A stretch of 64,000 nt of DNA from Rhinopithecus roxellana (lineage: Eukaryota; Chordata; Mammalia; Primates; Cercopithecidae), in NCBI RefSeq assembly GCF_007565055.1, contig NC_044558.1:79199444-79263443 (forward strand), in the 5' to 3' direction. Of this stretch, positions 21,958 through 31,999 are shown in pieces; position 1 is the first letter of the stretch, and every line of letters starts with the position of its first letter. The notes below the pieces were generated by a model. It searched no databases, was not told the DNA's origin, and saw only the letters and a list, made by a program, of their open reading frames with translations. Made by a program: the position numbers and the translations under genes.

Positions 21958-21993
21958 GCACCCATCAACTCGTCAGCACCTATCAATTCATCA
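21958..21993 (-). repeat. 18-bp tandem duplication in the L1 3' region
   Basis: On the plus strand gcacccatcaactcgtca (21958-21975) is followed directly by gcacctatcaattcatca (21976-21993). The same duplication is in the truncated L1 at 50276-50311, so it is a subfamily marker and not a private change. Confidence 0.85.
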
Positions 21994-21994
21994 T

Positions 21995-24900
21995 TTATAT
22001 CATGTATAACTCCCCAAGGCAATCCCTCCCTCCTCCCCCCTCCCCCCTCCCCATAATAGGCCCCAGTGCGTGATGTTCCCCTTCCCGAGTCCAAGTGATC
22101 TCATTGTTCAGTTCCCACCTATGAGTGAGAACATGCAGGTGTTTGGTTTTCTGTTCTTGTGATAGTTTGCTAAGAATGATGGTTTCCAGCTGCATCCATG
22201 TCCCTACAAAGGACGCAAACTCATCCTTTTTTATGGCTGCATAGTATTCCATGGTGTATATGTGCCACATTTTCTTAATCCAGTCTGTCACAGATGGACA
22301 TTTGGGTTGATTCCAAGTCTTTGCTATTGTGAATAGTGCCGCAATAAACATACGTGTGCATGTGTCTTTGTAGTAGAATAATTTATAATCCTTTGGGTAT
22401 ATACCCAGTAGTGGGATGGCTGGGTCATATGGTACATCTAGTTCTAGATCCTTGAGGAATTGCCATACTGTTTTCCATAATGGTTGAACTAGTTTACAAT
22501 CCCACCAACAGTGTAAAAGTGTTCCTATTTCTCCACATCCTCTCCAACACCTGTTGTTTCCTGACTTTTTAATGATTGCCATTCTAACTGGTGTGAGATG
22601 GTATCTCATTGTGGTTTTGATTTGCATTTCTCTGATGGCGAGTGACGATGAGCATTTTTTCATGTGTCTGTTGGCTGTATGAATATCTTCTTTTGAGAAA
22701 TGTCTGTTCATATCCTTTCCCCACTTTTTGATGGGGTTGTTTGTTTTTTTCTCGTATATTTGTTTGAGTTCTTTGTAGATTCTGGATATTAGCCCTTTGT
22801 CAGATGAGTAGGTTGCAAAAATTTTCTCCCATTCTGTAGGTTGCCTGTTCACTCTGATGGTAGTTTCTTTTGCTGTGCAAAAGCTCTTTAGTTTAATTAG
22901 ATCCCATTTGTCAATTTTTGCTTTTGCTGCCGTTGCTTTTGGTGTTTTAGACATGAAGTCCTTGCCCATGCCTATGTCCTGAATGGTACTACCTAGATTT
23001 TCTTCTAGGGTTTTTATGGTATTAGGTCTAACATTTAAGTCTCTAATCCATCTTGAATTAATCTTCGTATAAGGGGTAAGGAAAGGATCCAGTTTCAGCT
23101 TTCTACTTATGGCTAGCCAATTTTCCCAGCACCATTTATTAAATAGGGAATCCTTTCCCCATTTCTTGTTTCTCTCAGGTTTGTCAAAGATCAGATGGCT
23201 GTAGATGTGCGGTATTATTTCTGAGGACTCTGTTCTGTTCCATTGGTCTATAGCTCTGTTTTGGTACCAGTACCATGCTGTTTTGGTTACTGTAGCCTTG
23301 TAGTATAGTTTGAAGTCAGGTAGCGTGACGCCTCCAGCTTTGTCCTTTTGACTTAGGATTGTCTTGGCAATGCGGGCTCTTTTTTGGTTCCATATGAACT
23401 TTAAAGCAGTTTTTTCCAATTCTGTGAAGAAACTCATTGGTAGCTTGATGGGGATGGCATTGAATCTATAAATAACCTTGGGCAGTATGGCCATTTTCAC
23501 GATATTGATTCTTCCTATCCATGAGCATGGTATGTTCTTCCATTTGTTTGTGTCCTCTTTGATTTCACTGAGCAGTGGTTTGTAGTTCTCCTTGAAGAGG
23601 TCCTTTACATCCCTTGTAAGCTGGATTCCTAGGTATTTGATTCTCTTTGAAGCAATTGTGAATGGAAGTTCATTCCTGATTTGGCTCTCTGCTTGTCTGT
23701 TACTGGTGTATAAGAATGCTTGTGATTTTTGCACATTAATTTTGTATCCTGAGACTTTGCTGAAGTTGCTTATCAGCTTAAGGAGATTTTGGGCTGAGAC
23801 GATGGGTTTTTCTAAATATACAATCATGTCATCTGCAAACAGGGACAATTTGACTTCTTCTTTTCCTAACTGGATACCCTTGATTTCTTTCTCTTGCCTG
23901 ATTGCCCTAGCCAGAACTTCCAACACTATGTTGAATAGGAGTGGTGAGAGAGGGCATCCCTGTCTTGTGCCAGTTTTCAAAGGGAATTTTTCCAGTTTTT
24001 GCCCATTCAGTATGATATTAGCTGTGGGTTTGTCATAAATAGCTCTTATTATTTTGAGATACGTTCCATCAATACCGAATTTATTGAGCGTTTTTAGCAT
24101 GAAGGGCTGTTGAATTTTGTCAAAAGCCTTTTCTGCATCTATTGAGACAATCATGTGGTTCTTGTCTTTGGTTCTGTTTATATGCTGGATTACATTTATT
24201 GATTTGCGAATGTTGAACCAGCCTTGCATCCCAGGGATGAAGCCCACTTGATCATGGTGGATAAGCTTTTTGATGTGCTGCTGAATCCGGTTTGCCAGTA
24301 TTTTATTGAGAATTTTTGCATCAATGTTCATCAGGGATATTGGTCTAAAATTCTCTTTTTTTGTTGTGTCTCTGCCAGGCTTTGGTATCAGGATGATGTT
24401 GGCCTCATAAAATGAGTTAGGGAGGATTCCCTCTTTTTCTATTGATTGGAATAGTTTCAGAAGGAATGGTACCAGCTCCTCCTAGTACCTCTGGTAGAAT
24501 TCAGCTGTGAATCTATCTGGTCCTGGACTTTTTTTGGTGGGTAGGCTATTAATTGTTGCCTCAATTTCAGAGCCTGCTATTGGTCTATTCAGGGATTCAA
24601 CTTCTTCCTGGTTTAGCCTTGGGAGAGTGTAAGTGTCCAGGAAATTATCCATTTCTTCTAGATTTTCTAGTTGATTTGCGTAGAGGCGTTTATAGTATTC
24701 TCTGATGGTAGTTTGTATTTCTGTGGGGTCAGTGGTGATATCCCCTTTATCATTTTTTATTGCATCTATTTGATTCCTCTCTCTTTTCTTCTTTATTAGC
24801 CTTGCTAGCGGTCTGTCAATTTTGTTGATCTTTTCAAAAAACCAACTCCTGGATTCATTGATTTTTTGGAGGGTTTTTTGTGTCTCTATCTCCTTCAGTT

Positions 24901-25936
24901 CTGCTCTGATCTTAGTTATTTCTTGCCTTCTGCTAGCTTTTGAATGTGTTTGCTCTTGCCTCTCTAGTTCTTTTAATTGTGATGTTAGAGTGTCAATTTT
25001 AGATCTTTCCTGCTTTCTCTTGTGGGCATTTAGTGCTATAAATTTCCCTCTACACACTGCTTTAAATGTGTCCCAGAGATTCTGGTATGTTATATCTTTG
25101 TTCTCATTGGTTTCAAAGAACATCTTTATTTCCGCTTTCATTTCGTTATGTACCCAGTAGTCATTCAGGAGCAGGTTGTTCAGTTTCCATGTAGTTGAGC
25201 GGTTTTGATTGAGTTTCTTAGTCCTGAGTTCTAGTTTGATTGCACTGTGGTCTGAGAGACAGTTTGTTATAATTTCTGTTCTTTTACATTTGCTGAGGAG
25301 TGCTTTACTTCCAATTATGTGGTCAATTTTGGAATAAGTGCGATGTGGTGCTGAGAAGAATGTATATTCTGTTGATTTGGGGTGGAGAGTTCTATAGATG
25401 TCTATTAGGTCCGCTTGGTGCAGAGATGAGTTTAATTCCTGGATATCCTTGTTAACTTTCTGTCTCGTTGATCTGTCTAATGTTGACAGCGGAGTGTTGA
25501 AGTCTCCCATTATTATTGTATGGGAGTCTAAGTCTCTTTGTAAGTCCCTAAGGACTTGCTTTATGAATCTGGGTGCTCCTGTATTGGGTGCATATATATT
25601 TAGGAGAGTTAGCTCTTCCTGTTGAATTGATCCCTTTACCATTATGTAATGGCCTTCTTTGTCTCTTTTGATCTTTGATGGTTTAAAGTCTGTTTTATCA
25701 GAGACAAGGATTGCAACCCCTGCTTTTTTGTGTTCTCCATTTGCTTGGTAGATCTTCCTCCATCCCTTTATTTTGAGCCTATGTATGTCTCTGCATGTGA
25801 GATGGGTCTCCTGAATACAGCAGACTGATGGGTCTTGACTCTTTATCCAGTTTGCCAGTCTGTGTCTTTTAATTGGAGCATTTAGTCCATTAACATTTAA
25901 GGTTAATATTGTTATGTGTGAACTTGATCCTGCCAT
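21995..25936 (-). pseudogene. L1 ORF2 (endonuclease-reverse transcriptase), one nonsense codon and late frameshift
   Basis: ORF2 protein nicks target DNA and copies L1 RNA into the genome. It starts MAGSSSHITILTLNVNGLNA at 25936. Endonuclease residues are in place: Asn14, Glu43 in QETHL, the MGDFN box and the SDHS box. Codon 485 is TAG (24482-24484; Lys is usual in the family), separating the endonuclease and adjacent region from the reverse transcriptase. The frame then stays open; the first Met after the stop is codon 536 (24331), beginning a 778-residue frame that holds the RT box FADD with Asp702/Asp703 and the Cys-rich CWRGCG segment. Numbering is unchanged, so there are no earlier indels. 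One extra base near 22139 shifts the last roughly ten codons and adds an unrelated tail of about 40 residues instead of the usual FSLIxGN end. Confidence 0.95.
22022..22054 (-). promoter_or_regulatory. G-rich tract of the L1 3' UTR (possible G-quadruplex)
   Basis: The plus strand carries C runs (ccc, ccc, cc, cccccc, cccccc, cccc) separated by single T, so the L1 sense strand has several G runs able to form a quadruplex. Such tracts are a conserved L1 3' UTR feature. Confidence 0.7.
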
Positions 25937-25998
25937 TAGATATTAACTGGTTATTTTGCTCGTTAGTTGATGCAGTTTCTTCCTAGCCTCGATGGTCT

Positions 25999-27015
25999 TT
26001 ACATTTTGGCGTGTTTTTGCGATGGCTGGTACCGGTTGTTCCTTTCCATGTTTAGGGCTTCCTTCAGGGTCTCTTGTAAGGCAGGCCTGGTGGTGACAAA
26101 ATCTCTAAGCATTTGCTTATCTGTAAAGGATTTTATTTCTCCTTCACTTATGAAACTTAGTTTGGCTGGATATGAAATTCTGGGTTTAAAATTCTTTTCT
26201 TTAAGAATGTTGAATATTGGCCCCCACTCTCTTCTGGCTTGTAGAGTTTCTGCCGAGAGATCTGCTGTTAGTCTGATGGGCTTCCCTTTGTGGGTAACCC
26301 GACCTTTCTCTCTGGCTGCCCTTAAGATTTTTTCCTTCATTTCAACTTTGGTGAATCTGGCAATTATGTGTCTTGGAGTTGCTCTTCTGGAGGAGTATCT
26401 TTGTGGCGTTCTCTGTATTTCCTGAATTTGAATGTTGGCCTGCCCTACTAGGTTGGGGAAGTTCTCCTGGATGATGTCCTGAAGAGTGTTTTCCAACTTG
26501 GTTCCATTTTCCCCCTCACTTTCAGGCACCCCAATCAGGCGTAGATTTGGTCTTTTTACGTAATCCCATACTTCTTGCAGGCTTTGCTCATTTCTTTTTC
26601 TTCTTTTTTCTTTTGGTTTCTCTTCTCGCTTCATTTCATTCATTTGATCTTCAATCGCTGATACTCTTTCTTCCAGTTGATCGAGTCGGTTACTGAAGCT
26701 TGTGTATTTGTCACGTATTTCTCGTGTCATGGTTTTCATCTCTGTCATTTCGTTTATGATCTTCTCTGCATTAATTAGTCTAGCTGTCAATTCTTCCACT
26801 CTTTTTTCAAGATTTTTAGTTTCTTTGCGCTGGGTACGTAATTCCTCCTTTAGCTCTGATAAGTTTGATGGACTGAAGCCTTCTTCTCTCCTCTCGTCCA
26901 AGTCATTCTCTGACCAGCTTTGATCCGTTGCTGGCGATGGGCTGCGGTCCTTTGCAGGGGGAGATGCGCTCTTATTTTTTGAGTTTCCAGCTTTTCTGCC
27001 CTGCTTCTTCCCCAT
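25999..27015 (-). CDS. L1 ORF1p, intact RNA-binding chaperone
   Basis: Open frame of 338 residues, the usual length of primate L1 ORF1p, starting MGKKQGRKAGNSKNKSASPP. ORF1p forms trimers that coat L1 RNA in the cytoplasm. The order is visible: a basic Ser/Pro N-terminus, a coiled coil (about 50-150, with EELTARLINAEKIINEM), an RRM (about 157-252, with NLRLIGVPE and AREKGRVTHKG) and a C-terminal domain (ARREWGPIFNILKEKNFKPR, then YPAKLSFISEGEIKSF) ending NNRYQPSQKHAKM. It has no stop or frameshift. It is followed after 62 bases by ORF2, the normal L1 spacing. ORF1 may be translated if the 5' UTR promoter is active; that is inference. Confidence 0.95.
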   Translation of the reverse strand: MGKKQGRKAGNSKNKSASPPAKDRSPSPATDQSWSENDLDERREEGFSPSNLSELKEELRTQRKETKNLEKRVEELTARLINAEKIINEMTEMKTMTREIRDKYTSFSNRLDQLEERVSAIEDQMNEMKREEKPKEKRRKRNEQSLQEVWDYVKRPNLRLIGVPESEGENGTKLENTLQDIIQENFPNLVGQANIQIQEIQRTPQRYSSRRATPRHIIARFTKVEMKEKILRAAREKGRVTHKGKPIRLTADLSAETLQARREWGPIFNILKEKNFKPRISYPAKLSFISEGEIKSFTDKQMLRDFVTTRPALQETLKEALNMERNNRYQPSQKHAKM

Positions 27016-27605
27016 CTTTGTGGTTTTATCTGTCTCTGGTCTTTGATGGTGGTGACGTACTGATGCGGTTTTGGTATAGGTGTCCTTCCTGTTTGATAGT
27101 TTTCCTTCTGACAGTCAGAAGGACTGTCTGTTGGTCTGTTGGAGATTGCTTGAGGTCCACTCCAGACCCTGTTTGCCTGGGTATCAGCAGCAGAGGTTGC
27201 CGAAGATAGAATATTGCTGAACAGCGAGTGTACCTGTCTGATTCTTCCTTTGGAAGTTTCCTCTCAGGGGTGTACTCCACCCTGTGAGGTGTGGGGTGTC
27301 AGACTGCCCCTAGTGGGGGATTTCTCCCAGCTAGGCTACTCAGGGGTCAGGGACCCACCTGAGCAGGCAGTCTGTCCGTTCTCAGATCTCAACCTCCGCG
27401 TTGGGAGATCCACGGCTCTCCCCAAAGCTGTCAGACAGAGTCGTTCGCGTCTGCACCGGCTCCTGCTACTTCCCCTGTTGGTCTTCAGCTGTGCGCTGTC
27501 CCCAGAGGTGGAGACTACAGAGACAGGCAGGCTTCCTTGAGCTGCTGTGAGCTCCACCCAGTTCGAGCTTCCCAGCGGCTTTGTTTACCTACTTAAGCCT
27601 CAGCA

Positions 27606-27644
27606 ATGGCGGGCGCCCCTCCCCCAGCCTCGCTGCTGCCTTGA
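27606..27644 (+). pseudogene. Truncated L1 ORF0 on the antisense strand
   Basis: An ATG at 27606 opens MAGAPPPASLLP and then meets TGA at 27642-27644. Its position in the L1 5' UTR, its antisense direction and its first residues match the start of primate ORF0, which is about 70 residues when complete. Here it codes for only 12 residues. A longer overlapping plus-strand frame (27547-27852) is in another reading frame. Confidence 0.6.
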
Positions 27645-28024
27645 GGATAGATCGCGGCAGACTGCTGTGTTAGCAGTGAGGGAGGCTTCGTGGGCGTGGG
27701 ACCCTCCCGGCCAGGTGTGGGATATATTCTGGTGTGCCTGTATGCTTACAGCGCAGTATTGGGGTGGGAGTTACCCGATTTTCCAGGTGTTGTGTGTCTC
27801 AGTTCCCCTGGCTAGGAAAACGGATCCCCTTCCCCCTTGCGCTTCCAGGTGAGGCGATGCCTCGCCCTGCTTCAGCTCTCGCTGGTCAGGCTGCAGCAGC
27901 TGACCAGCACCGATTGTCCGGCACTCCCTAGTGAGATGACCCCAGTACCTCAGTTGAAAATGCAGAAATCACCGGTCTTCTGTGTCGCTCGCGCTGGGAG
28001 TTGGAGACTGGAGCTGTTCCTATT

Positions 28025-28035
28025 CGGCCATCTTG
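28025..28035 (-). promoter_or_regulatory. YY1 site of the L1 promoter
   Basis: Minus strand reads CAAGATGGCCG about 13-23 bases from the L1 start, the known position for YY1-directed start selection. Confidence 0.85.
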
Positions 28036-28048
28036 CTCCGCCCCCCCC

Positions 28049-28063
28049 TGAAGAAATATTCTT
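28049..28063 (+). repeat. Right target-site duplication of the full-length L1
   Basis: Exact copy of tgaagaaatattctt at 21839-21853, directly after the L1 5' end. Confidence 0.92.
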
Positions 28064-29280
28064 ATCCAGCATGGACTAAATTACAATTTGGGAAACATCA
28101 GGTTTCCACAGGACTAACAAGCGAATAGCAGCTGTTTAATTAAAACCTAAGCTTGATTACATGGCACTACAGGGAGGAAAACTCCAGAGGAAAAGCATGA
28201 AACTGTTAAAAATCGAGCCTGAAATGAAGATTTTACTTAAATATAAATGAACCCTGTTGTTCAGTAGAAACTGTAAGCTGGTAGGTGCCACATGGGTTCC
28301 AATGGCTAGAGTCTTGGGCTACGCTCTCTGTCCCTCACACACACACACCATCTTTGCCTCTTGGCTGCATGGGGAGCTTCAAGGAAGAGAACAGGTCTAA
28401 CTAATTTTGTATGTCAAAGTGCAGCACAGGACCTGAAACAGAGAGGGCACATCAAAACAAAACAAAACAAAACAAAACACAAAATAGCACAGCGGCTGTC
28501 ATCTCTCATAGACTCCACTGTCTGATGCTGTATTGAGTGCAGGTGATTTGGGGAAGGGCAAAACATGCAAGCCCCTTTTTAAATCCTAGACCTGCCACAG
28601 GGACCCAAAACTCAAGATCTAAGATGTATCTCAGAGGAGTGCATCTAGTTAAGACAAATTTATAAAATGTTCAGTGGTTTCCTTAGAAAAAAAGGAGGAA
28701 AGAAAACAACGATTTTTAGGAAAAATTCATGGAGAACTCTCATCTCTTTCATCCTTCCAAATCAATTTTATTTTTTTAAAATAAGAAAACAGGAAGCTAT
28801 AGGATTTTTGAAAAACATATTTCTATATATAAATTAAATATAATTCTATATTATAAATTATATATCTATTTTTTCCACATTAGATTCACCAAAAAGAATC
28901 AGGTGATGTCAGGAGGAACGGGAGAGAATTCACATCAGAATGAATCTGAGAGCATTCTTCCAATGCCTCATTAAAAAAATAAAAACTAGAAGGCCAATTA
29001 TGACAAGTATTGTTTTTCTGTTTGATAAATTATTCCCCATCTTATCCTTCAAATGGAAAAATGAAGCCATATGAACCTATTAAGCCAGCTGAACATACAA
29101 ATAAGATGCTTTGCTAAGTTATTATAATCTAAACCAATCATGATGCGATGTGATTTTCCAACACTTACACATAATATTTCAGGACACGAATACACATTAA
29201 TGGAACCACTTGCTACAAAAACTGTTTCTGTTTGCCTGTATCACATCAAATCCAACCCCATCATTTCTTTACATAAGCCT
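28064..29280. other. AT-rich unique-looking sequence
   Basis: Only simple features seen: a short (CA)n near 28338-28349, (AAAAC)n at 28451-28478 and an AT-rich stretch near 28820-28870. No gene motif. Confidence 0.5.
28451..28478. repeat. (AAAAC)n microsatellite
   Basis: Five AAAAC units plus a partial one. Confidence 0.9.
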
Positions 29281-29284
29281 TGGG

Positions 29285-29460
29285 TAGCACTGTGCAATGG
29301 GACCTTCCGCAGTGAAGGTGTTCTATACTCTATGCTGATCAATGCAGTGCCCACTGTGACTGCTGAGCCCTTGACATGAGGCCAGTGCAACCCATACACT
29401 GAATTTTGAAATTATTTAAAGTTAAATAGCCACATGCAGCTAATGGCCATTGTCCTGGGC
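29285..29460 (+). mobile_element. Non-autonomous hAT-type DNA transposon remnant
   Basis: 'cactgtgcaatgggaccttc' near 29289, 'gtgttctatactctatgctg', 'gccagtgcaaccca', 'ctgaattttgaaattattta' and 'aatagccacatgcagctaat' follow the order of a common ancient mammalian hAT MITE. I am not sure of the family name. Confidence 0.55.
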
Positions 29461-30860
29461 ATTCCGTTCTCAGATGAGTAGATTTATTTCTCAAGAATAC
29501 ATAAAACAACACTGAAAATGACCAGTCCCTAACACTGACCTCTTTACAAAAACACACCAAAATGTTGTGTCACTTACTAAAGGAGAAAAAACAATTCTTT
29601 TCTCAGTCCTTCAACAAATTTCCCCCTGATAAGAGGAAACCATATGTTTTTCTTTGTTTGTTTATTTGCTTTGGTTTTCTTAAATGCAAATGATAATTTC
29701 CAATGTAGGCAACTCTTTTTCTATAAATGGGAACCATGGTATTCAGCTACCTACAAACTCTCAGCAATCCTAAAGATTTCACTATTGCTTTTAAAGAATC
29801 CACTTTGAAACAGAATGCTTATCTTCTTTCATAAGAAAAGTGGACCATCAATTTAGTAGTTTGCGAGAAATAACTATTTCTTCTTAAATATGGGCAATTG
29901 CATGCCCTTCTTTAAACAATGCCACCCTCTGGGATCCAGGGGTCTACAGGAATTGACAGCTTGAGATATCTTTGTGTTATAACAACACTGTTCATTTCTA
30001 TGCTCAAGTAATCAATTCCTAAAAGCTTATGATGTTGTGGTGGATGGCAGTTGTGGGGGTCTCATCTAGAGAAGGAAGATGAGAAGCATTACAGTTAAGT
30101 GGGATCAGGGTGTCCAAAGCACCAAAGCAGTTTGGTGATTTCTGTCAAGTGTGTAGCTCATGGCTATGACCGCTTACAAATTCCACTTGAAAGAGAGATC
30201 CTATGAGAACAACTTTAGTTATTTGATTTTAGCTGATCCTGTTACTGGACAAGGAAAAAAATGCATGCCCTTTCTTAATACTTCAAATTCAGGACTTGCA
30301 TTCACTATTGGGAAGCAGGTGAATCATGACTGAAGCAAAGAGGCAGAGGTACCAACCCAGTGACCGGGACTGTGTGATCACACCAGGGAATACTGACACC
30401 CAGAATTAAACTAATCTCTGTGTTTTCATGTCATGGGGAAAACTGGAAATAACTCCCAGTGCTAGTGTTAAAATGTTGAATCTTGGTGCATCTTAAAACA
30501 GGCAGAGAAACTTAACTCAGAAAGCAAGGTCCTGATCATGGAACTGTTGTTACATAGCACTTCATCCCAAATCTGCTATGTTCATTGTCCTGCAATCCTG
30601 AGAAAATTACTCTCCCCCAGTCACTTTTATTTATATTTCTCTTATCTGAGCTGACATCACCCCCAGTCCCAGAGGTACTGCCTGGATCAAGGCCTGCAGC
30701 CAGTCAGCATCTGACATTCCTCTGTGCCCTGAAATGGGTTCAAGAATTGGCACACACCCAAGGCTCATTCTATCAGAGTGGGTGTTTTTACTTGTAAGCA
30801 AAAACATCCTACTTAATGCACAGGCTCTTTCCAGACACTGTGTCTCTTTCAGACAACACT
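29461..30860. other. Unique-looking sequence, nothing recognised
   Basis: About 1.4 kb without a supported repeat or coding region. Confidence 0.45.
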
Positions 30861-30864
30861 TTCT

Positions 30865-30990
30865 TGCATAGCTCCTACTCTGTTCATCTTATGGTGGAGG
30901 ACACAGGTGTCCTACAAGCAAGTTGTCTTTTCCAAGATCATAACTAAAAACTGTGGCACAAATAGAATTCAAACCAAAGTCTAGAGGTTC
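30865..30990 (-). repeat. Possible MIR fragment, antisense
   Basis: 'gttgtcttttccaagatcat' near 30922 followed by 'aatagaattcaaaccaaagt' has the antisense MIR pattern, but it is weak. Confidence 0.4.
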
Positions 30991-31173
30991 CAAATTAAAT
31001 TGAATGGTTCACTTCAGTAATGACCATAATAATATTAGCAGTATGTGTGACTTTGTTAATAGTAGAAATTATATTTTCATATCATATTACAGTCATGGTC
31101 AATGTTTTAAAATGTCACTTATATTCACCACTACTTTAAAATTATGCTGGCTATTTGACCCATCACTGATCTT

Positions 31174-31527
31174 TGTATTAGTCTGTTCCCACGCTGCTAA
31201 TGAAGACATACCCAGGACTGGGTAATTTACAAAGGAAAGAGGTTTAATTGACTCACAGTTTCACATGGCTGGGGAGGCCTCACAATCATGGCAGAAGAGA
31301 AAGGGGTATCTTACATGCAAGACAGGCAGGCAAGAGAGAGCTTGCGCAGGAAAACTCCCTTTATAAAACCATCAGATCTTGTGAGACTTACTCACTATTA
31401 TGACAGCAGCATGGGAAAGACCTGTCCACATGATTCAAATACCTCCCACTGGGTCCCTCTCATGACATGTGGGAATTATGGGAGCTCCAAGATGAGATTT
31501 GGGTGGGGACGCAGGCAAACCATATGA
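31174..31527 (-). mobile_element. THE1 solo LTR, antisense
   Basis: Begins tgtattagtctgttccc and ends 'ggcaaaccatatga', the reverse of a THE1 LTR. 'gactgggtaatttacaaag', 'ggaggcctcacaatcatggc' and 'ccatcagatcttgtgagact' lie between. It is complete at both ends with no internal region. Confidence 0.9.
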
Positions 31528-31741
31528 GTCTCATTACTTAACAAGGAAATTGATATGCTATTACTGTTTCACAGATTGTGATACATACATTGCAGAATAA
31601 TTTATTGCCCTGTGATGCTATGTATTTTACTTTATGCATGTAAAGTACTTTATTTTACTCTAAGTAATAATGTGAGAAGGTTCTACAGGCAGATTCTTCA
31701 GACTCCCAGAATGAAGAAAGTTTCAGACACTGCAGCACTAT

Positions 31742-31870
31742 ACTAGAAGCTCTAGAACAGGAACTAAGTTTGTTTGGTTTACTGCTTTCTCCCCTGGGCC
31801 TAGAACAATGCTTGGCACATCATAAACATGTAAAAACTGTTTGTTCCAACAACTTATGTAATGAATTTTG
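31742..31870 (+). repeat. L2 LINE 3' end
   Basis: 'gctctagaacaggaact', 'cctagaacaatgcttggcac' and 'ctgtttgttccaacaa' are the sense L2 3' end. Confidence 0.6.
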
Positions 31871-31871
31871 T

Positions 31872-31990
31872 AAATGAAGAAACTAAAGCTCAAAGGATTT
31901 GGATAACTTTGCAAAGATTCTGGAGCTGGGAAGTGGAAGAACCAGGATGAGAACACACATCTGCCTATCACACCCCAAATGCTGCCTATC
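31872..31990 (-). repeat. MIR SINE fragment, antisense
   Basis: 'aatgaagaaactaaagctca' near 31874, 'gcaaagattctggagctggg' and 'gaaccaggatgagaacac' form an antisense MIR core. Confidence 0.55.
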
Positions 31991-31999
31991 ACCATTTGG

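Larger units (their letters stand above)
21854..28048 (-). mobile_element. Full-length L1 retrotransposon, near-intact
   Basis: A 6.2 kb L1 with every part present: 5' UTR starting at 28048 with a run of G and the YY1 site, ORF1, a 62-base inter-ORF spacer, ORF2, a short 3' UTR with a G-rich tract, and a poly(A) tail (27 T on the plus strand, 21854-21880). An exact 15-bp duplication flanks it. Sequence features of the 3' region differ from human L1PA and fit an Old World monkey lineage. ORF1 is open; ORF2 has one nonsense codon and one late frameshift. The element lies about 0.9 kb from an older inverted L1 in the same orientation. It is a clear autonomous-type L1 that has lost full activity by few changes. 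Confidence 0.97.
27016..28048 (-). promoter_or_regulatory. L1 5' UTR with internal promoter
   Basis: About 1.03 kb, CpG-bearing, between the element start and the ORF1 start. The extreme 5' end, read on the minus strand, is a G run followed by 'cggagcaagatggccgaata', the L1 start with the YY1 site. This region normally drives sense Pol II transcription and, in primates, an antisense promoter. It looks complete here. Confidence 0.9.

Noticed and set aside
23592..24038. 148-codon plus-strand frame
   Set aside because: It is the antisense of L1 ORF2 and has no independent support.
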